Assembly (NCBI RefSeq): GCF_963675165.1
Contig: NC_087382.1
Location: 4,069,963 to 4,133,962, forward strand
Source of the DNA: Halichondria panicea
Taxonomy: Eukaryota; Porifera; Demospongiae; Suberitida; Halichondriidae
Reading direction: 5' to 3'
DNA length: 64,000 nucleotides
Numbering within the stretch: the first letter of the stretch is position 1; the number at the start of each line of letters is the position of its first letter. The notes beneath the pieces are model-generated. The model was not told where the DNA came from and did not search any database. It saw only the letters and a list, made by a program, of their open reading frames with translations. The translations under genes were made by a program, and so were the position numbers. Shown piece by piece: positions 37,101 through 62,400 of this stretch.

Positions 37101-39193
37101 TTAAGATCAAGGAGTGGATTGACTCAAGAGACCCCAATGCCCTCATCATACCGTTTAGTGGTGCTCTTGAACTAAAGGTACTCCACGCAGTATAGTATGA
37201 CCTCTGACCCTACACTACGCGCGTGTGTGTGTGTGTACAGTCACTATAATTTATATACTATACACACCTAAGTACCGTATAGCGGGTAATTTTTGTTCGT
37301 GCAAATTTTTGTACGAACGACCCATTTGTATTTTTAATATTCGTACAGCTCAGGATAATGATGTTGAATCTATTGCGGTAGAATAATTTCGTAGTTTTAA
37401 TTTTCGTATGATGCTCTTCAATACGAAATATACAAAAATGACCCGCTATACGGTATCTCATAACCTGTTGTGTTGTGTACTGCACACACAGTTGCAGGAT
37501 ATGCCTGATGACGAGGCCAAGAGGTACTGTGAGGAGATCAAAGGTCAAAGGTGATACCTGAAAATAGCAGATCATGTACCAACGCTATTAACTATTGATA
37601 ATGGTAACCCTCTATAATACAGCCAGGTTAATGGGGCCCAAAGTCTCTCCATAGCATGTGTTTGGACCTGTGTTAGCAGGCCACCTCTTTATTACAGCCA
37701 CTGTTGGTCTGCCCAAGGATGACCAAGTGCTATATAAATACACACTATAATATTTATTTTCCATAACTGTCTGTAACTTCACTCTCTCAGTGCTCTGACC
37801 AAGATAATTGTGAATGGGTACAAGGCCCTCAACTTGCAATACTTTTTTACTGGAGGCCACGATGAAGTGAGAGCTTGGACCATCATGGTGAGGAGTGTGT
37901 GACAATCTTGTGCATTTGTATGTACAGCAAAACCTGTCTATTGTGTTCTCTTTATAAGCAGGTTACTAGAGCTCTACATGTAGTACAGCCAGGTTAATGG
38001 GTCCCAAAGTCTCCATAGCATGTGTTTGGACCTGTGTTAGCAGGCCACCCTCTATAATACAGCCAGGTTAATGGGCCCCAAAGTCTCCATAGCATGTGTT
38101 TGGACCTGTGTTAGCAGGCCACCCTCTATAATACAGCCAGGTTAATGGGCCCCAAAGTCTCCATAGCATGTGTCTGGACCTGTGTTAGCAGGCCACCCTC
38201 TATAATACAGCCAGGTTAATGGGCCCCAAAGTCTCCATAGCATGTGTTTGGACCTGTGTTAGCAGGCCAACCCTCTATAATACAGCCATCCCTACTGTTG
38301 GTCTGCCTAATAGTGATTACTATAGACAGCTATAGCTCACAATCTGGTTGCACACAATTACCACTTCTCTATATTTTAAACCACTCAGCTTTGAGTCTCG
38401 ATCTTCCAATGCTCATAATTTTTGTTCTAACCAACTCTTTTGAGGTCCTTCGATAGTTACATGTACTTACAATTACTCTTCAACATAATAGCCTCTCAAA
38501 ATTAAATTATGGTTTTTATCTAATCCCACAGAAAGGCTCTAAGGCTCCTCAAGCTGCTGGAAAAATTCACACCGATTTTGAGAAAGGATTCATCATGGCT
38601 GAGGTATTATGCATTTCAATAATAATTATACCGTATGACTGGAAAATCTGGCGAGTATTTAATTTGGCAGTTAGGAGACATTCTATAAAAATCGCCCAAA
38701 TTTTCGTGCACTGTAGAATTTATGTAGTGTTCAGTGTGTAGTACTAGATAAGATTGTGTGATACTTGCTATAATTATAGCTGCAATAATTATTTAATGTA
38801 CAGCATTTGCACTCTCACAGGTGATGAAGTTTGTTGACTACAAGGAACTTGGCTCAGAAGGTGCTGTCAAGGTAGGCTAATAATAATTATTGAAATACAC
38901 CTTTTTATTAAAACCAAGAGTTCATTGTACACTCTTGTTAAAACCCACAATTTGTATGTTGTAGCCTCTGTTCTCTAACACCTAGTACAGCTGCTATTCA
39001 CAACCTGTAGCATGCACTGTTAGTGAGTAAAACTGTTGAGTGTGTGTATACAGATGAGGACACACACCACATTCTTACAATATGTGCTAAAAAAAAATCA
39101 GAATTTTGTATATACATTTCCTAGAGGGCTTTCATAGCTTTAATCACCCTCACACACACACACACACACACACACATAAACACACACACACAC

Positions 39194-39234
<41 letters not shown>

Positions 39235-39250
39235 CCCCACACACACACAC

Positions 39251-39302
<52 letters not shown>

Positions 39303-39409
39303 GAGCGGGCAAGTATCGCCAGCAAGGAAGGAACTATGTGGTGGAGGATGGGGACATCATTTTCTTCAAATTTAACGCTGGAGCAGGACTGACTCAAAAA
39401 AAGAAATAG
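34106..39409 (+). CDS. OLA1: Obg-like ATPase 1 (OLA1)
   Basis: Cytosolic P-loop ATPase of the TRAFAC Obg/YchF family. Fourteen exons join in frame: 34106-34209, 34478-34560, 34845-34972, 35246-35306, 35543-35661, 35949-36002, 36161-36238, 36547-36644, 37096-37177, 37492-37550, 37791-37887, 38532-38603, 38821-38871 and 39302-39409. The start [12 protein letters not shown] and [21 protein letters not shown] (P-loop across the exon 1/2 border) match animal OLA1. Further hallmarks are [40 protein letters not shown] (G3-like), VNLSERDY (noG4-like region), the coiled-coil segment and the C-terminal TGS-type domain ending [20 protein letters not shown]. The codon for Ser in NESRV is split by an intron that fits only as AT-AC (34561-34844). 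The last intron ends in a long CA microsatellite directly before the exon. Confidence 0.96.
34561..34844 (+). other. Probable AT-AC intron in OLA1
   Basis: Exon 2 reads ...CCC AAT GAA A and the next conserved sequence resumes GT CGA GTC CCA (SRVP). The intron between them begins ATAAGT and ends GTGCAC. The nearest GT donor (34565) has no AG acceptor that keeps frame and gives NE-S-R-V. The donor resembles U2-type AT-AC introns rather than the U12 consensus ATATCC, and a pyrimidine-rich tract precedes the end. Confidence 0.7.
37273..37455. mobile_element. MITE with TACCGTATAGCGGGTAATTTT ends (OLA1 intron)
   Basis: Left taccgtatagcgggtaattt and right tgacccgctatacggta; 183 bp between OLA1 exons 37096-37177 and 37492-37550. 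Confidence 0.7.
37925..38335. repeat. MITE with an internal 74-bp tandem array (OLA1 intron)
   Basis: The unit ccaccctctataatacagcc...ctgtgttagcagg repeats with starts at 38045, 38119, 38193 and 38267 (period exactly 74), after a partial unit from about 37970. Flanking words (aaacctgtct, ggtctgcc) belong to the CAGTGAAACCTGTCT element family. Single-unit relatives at 32095-32215, 35065-35185 and 37595-37730. Confidence 0.85.
39150..39300. repeat. (CA)n microsatellite abutting the last OLA1 3' splice site
   Basis: About 150 bp of CA with short C interruptions, ending directly at the AG (39300-39301) before exon 39302-39409. Confidence 0.9.
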
Positions 39410-39973
39410 ATACTTTTTTGTGATGCATGGCCTTGACAACTATAATTATGTTGCGTGACCAATTATCCATTTTTATGTTTGTACCTATAAAAAAAATATT
39501 AAATGTCAGTTAAAATTAATGTCAGCTGATTATACAGCTTATATTAATTCCCTACTTATATATACTGACATGCATGCAGCTTAAGTAGATAATTATAGGT
39601 ACATGAGATCAACAAGATATACTGTATTATAGAAGCCTTGATCAACATAATTCATAAACTGATAACAAAATGAAACACATATGACAACCATGGTGAAAAA
39701 TATGAAAGAAAATGGCATAATAATTTATTATGATGAAATTAAGTTTGACGTGAATTTGAGTGAGGTTCTATAATATGGTATGAAATTGCCACACTAGGCT
39801 GGGTGGTGGGTGATTCAGTTATAAACAGAGAACATGAAGTTTGTGATTACATGTTATAATCAAATTATTGGATTTGTGTCGAAAAACTGTTTGTAGATTG
39901 TTGTGATCAAGTGAGTGGGCTTAGTCGGCAAATAAGTGTTAAATAAGTGAAATGGGTTGTTTAATTTGATTGT
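39410..39973. other. Convergent 3' spacer between OLA1 and the first Sp gene
   Basis: AT-rich, 564 bp. Contains a possible poly(A) signal (attaaa near 39500) for OLA1. No ORF or repeat recognised. Confidence 0.5.
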
Positions 39974-41489
39974 CTACCAGACGACACTGTATCCAGAGTC
40001 TTGAGAGCTCGACACACAATCTTCCAACTCCACGTCTGAGCTGACCTCACTGATCGATTCACTCGTATCATCTGAAGAACTGGAACTAACGGAAACACTT
40101 CGAACGGGAGAACTTCCACGAGAGCTCCCATCGACGAATTCCTCGTCCTGGATCGATTGCTTTTCAGCATCTTCCCTCATATGCGTCCGAATGTGCTTGC
40201 TGAGATGGTCGCTTCGCATGAAACGCTTATCGCAGACTTGACACAAGAATTTCTTCTCCCCTGTGTGGATACGTACATGACGTTGAAGTTCATCAGATCG
40301 AATAAATCTCTTGCCACACAATAGCCAGCTGCATATGAACGGTTTGTCCCCAATGTGCCAACGCAGGTGAGCTCTCAAGTGTGATGTCTTACTGTACACT
40401 TTGTTGCAGTTGGGATAATGACAGGTATGCTGCTTCTTCTTGACGGTGCCGTCTTTGTTTAGGGTCTTGGCATTCAGCCCTCTTTGGCAGTTTGGACAAG
40501 TGCACGCCAAACGACGACCATTTCGTTTTTGATCATTGAATGAATACGACGATGGTTGCGGCCAAATGTACTCAATCTGACCGGACTTTGACATGAAAAA
40601 CCCTGATGGCTTAAACAACGGAGGAGGTGAATTGTTTACAGTCATTTGTGATAAATACTGATGGTGCTGCTGTCCAAGTTCACCTTGACGTTGTTGCATC
40701 TCAATCATCCGTGCAGCAGCAGAGCTCCCAACATGATCTGGTGGCAGGACCAACTGAGTTCCTTTGACTTCTGCAGATTGTTGGTGTGGTGATATTTGAA
40801 TATAGCTTGGGATGTGGATCAACTGTGGAGGGACATCTGCTGTCGCTGTAGGCACACCGGTGGTTGCATAGGAAAGTGGTTCACAAGGGGGCTCATCAAG
40901 ATGGTACAGTTGTCGAGTTCCATAGTAGTCAGGGCCTTCTGCAGCCATTGGTTGAGATATAGGACCACTAAGGACGAGAGGAGGTACACTGGCATCGTGC
41001 TGATGCATCTCTAGCTCTCCAGAGGATGGATAACCGATTTCTGCAACTGTGGTCTCTTCAGCATGGTAACAATGGTAACAATTGTGTGGCATATGCTGCA
41101 AGAGAGGCAGAGAGTTCTCGTTTTCTGCTTCTCCATTACTTGAAATATGCCCCAAAGGTTTGGTCCATCTTGCTTGCTTACCAATCTCTTTGTTTACAAT
41201 TCCAAAACTTTCATTGTGGGCAAGGTTGTAAATATCGGCTTGTGATGGAGAATTTGCACTGAATCTTGCAAACGGCAATTCATTTTGTTCACCCCAGAAC
41301 ATGTCCTGTGTGAAAAATGAAGATGAAATTATTAAACAACCATGATGCTAGATCTATAAGGATAAGGATAGCCAGTAAAATTGTGGTGGGGAAAATTAGT
41401 AAACAAAAAGGCAGACTTACTGAAGACCCAACAGGGTAACTGTACAAAGACTTCGTCATACCTTGCTTCAAGACACTCGTACTCGACAT
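39974..41489 (-). CDS. Sp-family zinc-finger transcription factor (gene A)
   Basis: Nuclear GC/GT-box-binding transcription factor. Two exons: 41421-41489 ([19 protein letters not shown]) and 39974-41305, phase 0, 466 residues. A buttonhead box CTCPNC lies about 20 residues before three C-terminal C2H2 fingers at roughly 318-398: [38 protein letters not shown] and [17 protein letters not shown]. The base-contact triplets ([24 protein letters not shown]) are those of Sp/KLF proteins. [20 protein letters not shown] recalls the Sp5-Sp9 group, but subgroup is uncertain. The N-terminal part is Gln/Pro-rich; the C-terminal tail after the fingers is Ser-rich and acidic. A second Sp gene lies directly upstream in the same orientation. 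Confidence 0.92.
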
Positions 41490-42073
41490 ATAAAATCAGT
41501 CTCTTTGAAGTTTACTGTTTTATACACACTAGACATCATGACTGTGGCTTCAATTGCGCATGCCCAGTGAAAGCAATCTTTGGGACTTGGCCTCGAGTAC
41601 ACAATAATCTTTACATTCATGTCGCCCGATTTTTCTCTGATATAACGCCATATGTAAAAAATCACCGTAATTTTAATGTTACCTTCATTATTTAGAGATT
41701 ACTAACAAAACACACACACAAAGTTTATAAACACAAAAGCATGCAAAGATTCAAGCCAATTTTTTCAAAATAGTATAAGTTATACGAAAGTGCACAAGTA
41801 TTAAGGTATAATTAAACATATCAAATTCCCAAAAAAATCTCACACAATACAAGCTAGTCTTGAAGGGACAAGTACAGAAGACAATAAAGGTATAGCATTA
41901 ATAAAGTCTCTGTGTTACAAATGAAAGTCTATACTACTAAAGCAAAAGTGAAAGCATACATTACAAACGCATACAATAATTATGCAGCCTAAAGATGCCA
42001 TATAGTTCTTAAATCATGAAATTAGTGACTGTTCAATATGTGTGGTGTTTTTTGAGTTCCAGTGAACAAGTTC
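41490..42073. other. Spacer between the two Sp genes
   Basis: 584 bp, upstream of gene A and downstream of gene B. AT-rich, with acaaaacacacacacaaagt and no coding signal. It should hold the promoter of gene A; no TATA box stands out. Confidence 0.4.
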
Positions 42074-43507
42074 TTACTGTACAGCTTGTGCAGTCTGCAG
42101 CACGACCTCAACAACTTCAGCTCTCGACTCTAACTCGTTCAAGATCCCTTGCACCTCTTCGTTTGGCTGATTCTCTTCCATTGCTTGGGCCATTTGATCT
42201 GCTTCCATCACGTTGCCAGGGTTCTCGAGCACCTGGGTGGGGGTCGTATCCATCGCCATCTCCTCGATAATTTGCTCTGGTGGGGTGGTGATTTGAACAG
42301 TCGTGATCTGCTCAATAACTTCCGGAGCCGACATCTGGACTTCGATTTCGTTCGTGCTTAGTAGCTGTACAGTCTCTGGGGCACCAGAAATAAGCTCTTC
42401 CCCAACTTTTCGAGGAGAAGCTCTCTCTTTGCCATGGATCTTCATGTGCTTTGAGAGATGATCGCTTCGCATGAATCGTTTGTCACATTGCTTGCACAAG
42501 AAATTCTTCTCTCCGGTATGCGTCTTCAAATGACGGTGGAGTTCGTCAGAACGGGTGAATTTTCGATCACAAAGAGGCCAATTGCAGACATAGGGCTTCT
42601 CTCCAGTGTGAGTACGAAGGTGAGCCTTGAGATGAGACGTCTTTCCGTAGACTTTTCCACATCCAGTATAGTGACAGATATGTGTACGTCTTTTGGGGCG
42701 CTCGCCAGATTTCTGAATCTCTGTGCAATTCGGGCAAACACAATTCGATCGTTTTGTCGTCTGGCGAGTGTTTGGGGGTGTGAATATAAATGGGATTTGT
42801 CCGTTGAGGGTGAGGGTTTGTGGGCTCCCGGCTCCCACACGCAACTGTGGATTCATTCCAAGAAGGGCTTGTAGTGTTGCCATGTTGATCGGAATTGGAA
42901 TACCTTGAACAGGCGTACTTGGTGCTTCACCATCCTCAGATTCTTCATTGATAGATCCTTCACCATTTGATTTCGGGGTTTGTGGTTGAGCAATTAGTGT
43001 AAGGGGAATCCCAGAACCAAGACCGCCAAGATTGAGGCCAGCCAAAGTTGCGAGGTTGATCGGAATTGGGATTCCATTCTGAGCAGTGCTGGCCATAGTG
43101 GCCGGAATGACGATTGGAATTGTCTGTCCCTGTCCAGTATTCAGTTGAATCTGAAGGTGCGATGGTGATGCGGCTACTTGATTGGCCTCGGAGCTTTGCG
43201 CAGTTACGACAACTTCTTCGGAAATAGTGGGATCGTTACTTGGAACAATAATCGTTGGATCGTCGTTATCTTCTTGGCTTTGAACTTCAGTGCCGCCATT
43301 TTGTTCAGTGTGTAAACCAGGGATGGGCTCTTCTGTGTCTCCTCCAATCAAGCCAAGGGTCTGTAGCACCACTTCTCCTGCAGTCAGACTAGTAGCTTGT
43401 TGATTGTCGCTTGAACTAATGGCAGCAGCTACTTGATTCTCGAGGGGTGTTGAATCCCCACCTTGGGGTGTGTTAGGACTAGCCTTCTCCACATTAGAAG
43501 CTTCCAT
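42074..43507 (-). CDS. Sp-family zinc-finger transcription factor (gene B)
   Basis: 477 residues in a single coding exon; ATG at 43507. Long N-terminal region rich in Gln, Pro and small residues with two IPIPINxATL motifs (about residues 150 and 200), resembling Sp1-4 Gln-rich activation regions. Buttonhead box NCVCPNC, then three C2H2 fingers at about 278-358: [38 protein letters not shown] and [17 protein letters not shown]. The specificity residues are Sp/KLF-like. A 119-residue tail follows, acidic and with Gln/Val-rich ends. An AG (ttacag) 50 bp upstream of the ATG suggests a further 5' non-coding exon. Gene B and gene A are probably an old tandem duplication, since similarity is limited to the fingers and box. 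Confidence 0.92.
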   Translation of the reverse strand: MEASNVEKASPNTPQGGDSTPLENQVAAAISSSDNQQATSLTAGEVVLQTLGLIGGDTEEPIPGLHTEQNGGTEVQSQEDNDDPTIIVPSNDPTISEEVVVTAQSSEANQVAASPSHLQIQLNTGQGQTIPIVIPATMASTAQNGIPIPINLATLAGLNLGGLGSGIPLTLIAQPQTPKSNGEGSINEESEDGEAPSTPVQGIPIPINMATLQALLGMNPQLRVGAGSPQTLTLNGQIPFIFTPPNTRQTTKRSNCVCPNCTEIQKSGERPKRRTHICHYTGCGKVYGKTSHLKAHLRTHTGEKPYVCNWPLCDRKFTRSDELHRHLKTHTGEKNFLCKQCDKRFMRSDHLSKHMKIHGKERASPRKVGEELISGAPETVQLLSTNEIEVQMSAPEVIEQITTVQITTPPEQIIEEMAMDTTPTQVLENPGNVMEADQMAQAMEENQPNEEVQGILNELESRAEVVEVVLQTAQAVQ

Positions 43508-44307
43508 TTCGCTCAGTCAGCTTCACAATCAATTTCGCGCGCGTGCGTGTAGTCTGTAAGAGAGATCAACAGTTGTAATACAAAGCTTATGTATAGAATG
43601 AACGAATAGTAAGTAGGCTAAATAACACATGAAACGATCTATGGACAGTACAGTACAGACAAACGGTAAAGGATGTAAGAAAAATCAGGCGAAATTCTTA
43701 CTTTCTTTTAGGCCTAATGCTAGCTTGTATGCATACACATTCATTTGCACAAAGGCTTAATGGTAGCTAGATATATCTGTATGCCTAGCTAGCTAGCTAG
43801 CTGATAAAGTATATAGGCCAAACCTCTTTCTAACGAAGCACCTCCTTCTTTGTGAGATCGAGAAAAGAAGTGTTCAAAATTACATCTTAGGCGGAGTTAA
43901 CAGCACATGCTTCGCTTAGCTAGCTTCCTGCCCAAACACAACCCACAAGTCATACATGCCCACCTACTTTTTTCGATGGTGTCTCTTGGATTTTCTTCCT
44001 CAAACAATGTAGATCTACGTTTTTCTCAATCCAATATCTGAACCACTTTGTCTAAGAAGATGCTTACAAGGCTAGCTAGCTAGCTAGAGCTTCACACATA
44101 GATCTTCTTTAAGGGGTGTGAACAAGACTAAAAAGCCCTCCCATACTTGCCACACCCTGCCCCGGGGATGACGTCACAATTAGCGTAGGTGAAATGCAAT
44201 TGAACCCAGCCCAAAGGGCTACACAACCGCACCCAAAACCGCAATTAATTATCCTTTAAAAATACATTAAATTCACAGAAAAACACATTCATACACACAC
44301 AGAGAGT
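43508..44307. other. Upstream region of Sp gene B, reaching the myosin 3' end
   Basis: 800 bp without a gene. Contains gctagctagctagct repeats (about 43790 and 44075) and a GC-richer stretch around 44150-44220 with a palindromic TGACGTCA at 44169-44176, a CRE/ATF-type site. Likely promoter region of gene B. Confidence 0.45.
44169..44176. promoter_or_regulatory. CRE-like palindrome TGACGTCA
   Basis: Perfect 8-bp CREB/ATF consensus in the GC-richer interval between Sp gene B and the myosin gene, next to a cccggggatg stretch. Function inferred from the consensus only. Confidence 0.45.
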
Positions 44308-59125
<14,818 letters not shown>

Positions 59126-59461
59126 CTTTGACAAAGAACTTTGCTGCGAGCGTGAAGAGGGTGTGTCTGCTATGCTGCAGAATTTGAGGGGGTGGGGCTG
59201 CTCTAGTTAACTTCGATTTTGTTCTAATAGAACGCTTTGCTGTCAGCCTGGGTTAGATCAACTCTTCACAATTGAAATCAGGTGATCTTTCCTATAGATC
59301 TACAATAACCACTCTCACAATGATTCATGTTGGCTATAAAATGCAGTTTTTCACAAAACTCAGTCAATACAACTGAGATAGTTACAGAAAAATACGTAAA
59401 ATGGAGAATAATTAATCCTATACTGAATATACAAAAACTGATTATTAAATGGTGCAATTGA

Positions 59462-62400
59462 TTATTGGTAGCGACTCCAAGGACATGATGGCACCTCTTT
59501 AAACTCTGACATGTCCAGCCATTCCACTGGGTTTCCATAGAGACCAATATGGTTGATCACTGTGGTGGCCTTGTTACCTTGATTGTCCTTGACAAAGATC
59601 TACGTTGGCATTTGTATGTATGTATGCATGTTTGATCAGTGTGTGCTTAGAACGTAAACTTATGTAGACAACAGTATAACAAAGCAGGCTACATAATTAC
59701 CGTTAGATTCTTGACATTATGATACTTGACAAAGTTTAGCTGGATTGACGAATCGTGAGCAACATCCTCTTCGGAAAGTCTGAGAGAGCAGAAGCGATTA
59801 AGAGTGTATAATTATGCATGGATAATAATTGCTATAGGCTTACTCAAGCTCTTCCACTGGAGCTCTTTGTTGTGCTTGGTCAAAGTCCAGTGTGATTGGC
59901 TATAATACATATATTTTTATGTTAGGATAATTATACGCTGATCAATGCTATCATTGTAAGCCTAATTTACCCAACAATGCATGGCTTTTGCATGTTCATG
60001 ACAGCTGTAATAAGAAATTGACTATAGTTACATATACCTGGTTGATAAAGAGCCTCAGAGTCTTTGGAGCACATCCATCCAAGGGCCCTGTCAGCTGAAT
60101 TGAGTGGAGCTTTACGGGGCTTTGAAATTCAAAGGAGACGATCAGCTGTTCATCACAATCTGACTCGAGATACTGCAACGATCCAGGTTTAAGTGCGTGT
60201 GTGAAAGGGTGATCATCCATTTCATTCAAGCATTCGCATTTTCTGCAGTCCAGAAAGTTTTTCAGGTTTTGCTGCAGTTAATGACAAAAGTAAACACCTG
60301 TATAAAGAAGCTGTCACTCTTGAAAGCTATAGCTTTACAGATATCAGTATAATGATGATATAAACTCACTTGCTCTGGAATACTGATTTCATCAAGTACC
60401 TGTATATGACAAATTAAGTAACACAATTATTTTACTACCATTCATTATAAGAACATGAATTGCTTACATTTTCATCATAAATTCTTTCTCCTCCAATATC
60501 CAGTCGTTCAATGTTGCGAGAGTGGCAAAAGATCTCAATAGGCACCCGCTTGATCAAAGACAGTAAACCTACTTCAAATTGCACTGGGAGCCACCATTCA
60601 ATAAGGATCGACCCCGTCTTAACCTTATGGAGCAATAGGGCGCAATCAGACAAGTGATAAGCTGCGCAGAAGTCCTTGTGTAACTGGTGAAGGTTTTCAA
60701 GAGTGTAATGAGAACCATCTTTGTCAAGTTTTGCCTTAAGTTTAACGAATTTACTTTCTGCTTCCGACATTACTTTTTCGTCACAATCAGCCCCCCGTAT
60801 CTCAACAAATCTACTCACAGTTGTTCGCTCCCGAAACGATTTCATGTTTTTATCGTATTCTTCCATTTTTAACTTAAGCTTATCACTGGCTAACTTTTTA
60901 ATCAAATAGAGCAACAAGCTGTAATTGATATATGACCAGTAAGTGTTTAATTTATAGAAAAGTTCTTCGATATCATTATCTTTGAACATTTTATCCGTAA
61001 CAATCGCTGTCACAAATGTTTTATGCTCAGGCTTAATATCCTCAGGCAAGACACTGACAAAGTGCTTAACCTTTGAAAGTTTTTCTTTGCCGCCTTTTAT
61101 CTTTGTATCAAGCTCTTCTTTAAACTCAAAGGTCAGTGTACGAAATTCGTCGTCAAATTCTTCTATCTGTAGTCTAATTTCCTCAACAGTGAGAAATTGA
61201 ACTGATGGTGGATGTGGATGCATGGGGGTTGATAATAACAAGATGGGCTGGCAAAAATTAATGTCTGTGATGTAATTACCCTTATCTATATAAGCGTAAT
61301 AATTATATGCAAACTTTACGCTGCATTAATTTACGGCTAATTAGAGTCCCAAAGACATCGATATTTTTCCTATGCATGGACTGTCACACAATTGTATCAT
61401 ATGGTTGCTTCACTAAAGATCGAAGGCTTAAATTTGAAGTTTTATGCAACTATTACCAGGCTTACCATGCTGTCTGCCCGTGCACATCCATGCATAATTA
61501 TGAGTATAATCTTTATTGAGAGTATAGCTATAGGAACCAGTGACGTATATCAAATGGTATTCATAGCTGTCTGTAACCAATTATCAGTTGAACTATAAGT
61601 GTCCTTGTGCAATTCCACTATCGAGAAACCACTTGGCTGCCGTGTCAAACTACTGCATGTGTAAAACGCCCACATCTCAAGTGGCCTATACAACCGCAAT
61701 CAAAACAGTGTGGTTAATTACATGCATTGAGCTAGCTCTTGCACAACAAGGCCTAAGCAAAGCAAATATGTGGCTAATAGCTCTTGCCAAGAGTGCATTC
61801 ATGCGTTCCTGCTCTTGCACAATGCCTAAGCAAAGTAAAAAAAGAAACACAGCAAAGCAACTGCATGTGTAGAAGTCGCCAAAAAGCTTGCCACTGAAAA
61901 TAATCTAGCATTATAAAATTAACTGAAGAAGTACAGAAGTACCACAACTATAGAGATGTACTGAGAGAAAACAGGCTTTTAATTATGGTTTGGTGAAGCT
62001 AGGTAACCACAGTTTATATTACTATTAGTGTTTGTGGCATATAATAACGAATTTATATGTTATATAGTTAGAACATGGGCATGAGGTATCTATGTGTTAT
62101 AGTGTCCCAAAGTTCGAGGGCTTTAGCCCGAGGGATGAGGGACACTATAACCATAGATACCGAATGCACATGTTCTAAATCAGTTAGATCCCAAAACCTA
62201 TTGGCTACTAGAAATGCACTAGCTTAGCAACAGTTAACCTATATAAACAGCCAACCTAGCAACTGCATCATTATTCTTTTGAAAACTAATATCTGAAGTT
62301 GGCATCTCTGTGTCTCTACTAAATCTGTGGTCTCTATTCAAGTCAACCCTGTTCCTCCACCTCAGTTTGATGGACAAAATTATAGTCCTAGTTCCACCCA

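Noticed and set aside
39106-39440. Long HTHT/VCVC open frames on both strands (also at 5346-5706, 45727-46092, 53252-53680, 58154-58498)
   Set aside because: They are translations of CA/TG microsatellites lying in introns of identified genes; no independent coding evidence.
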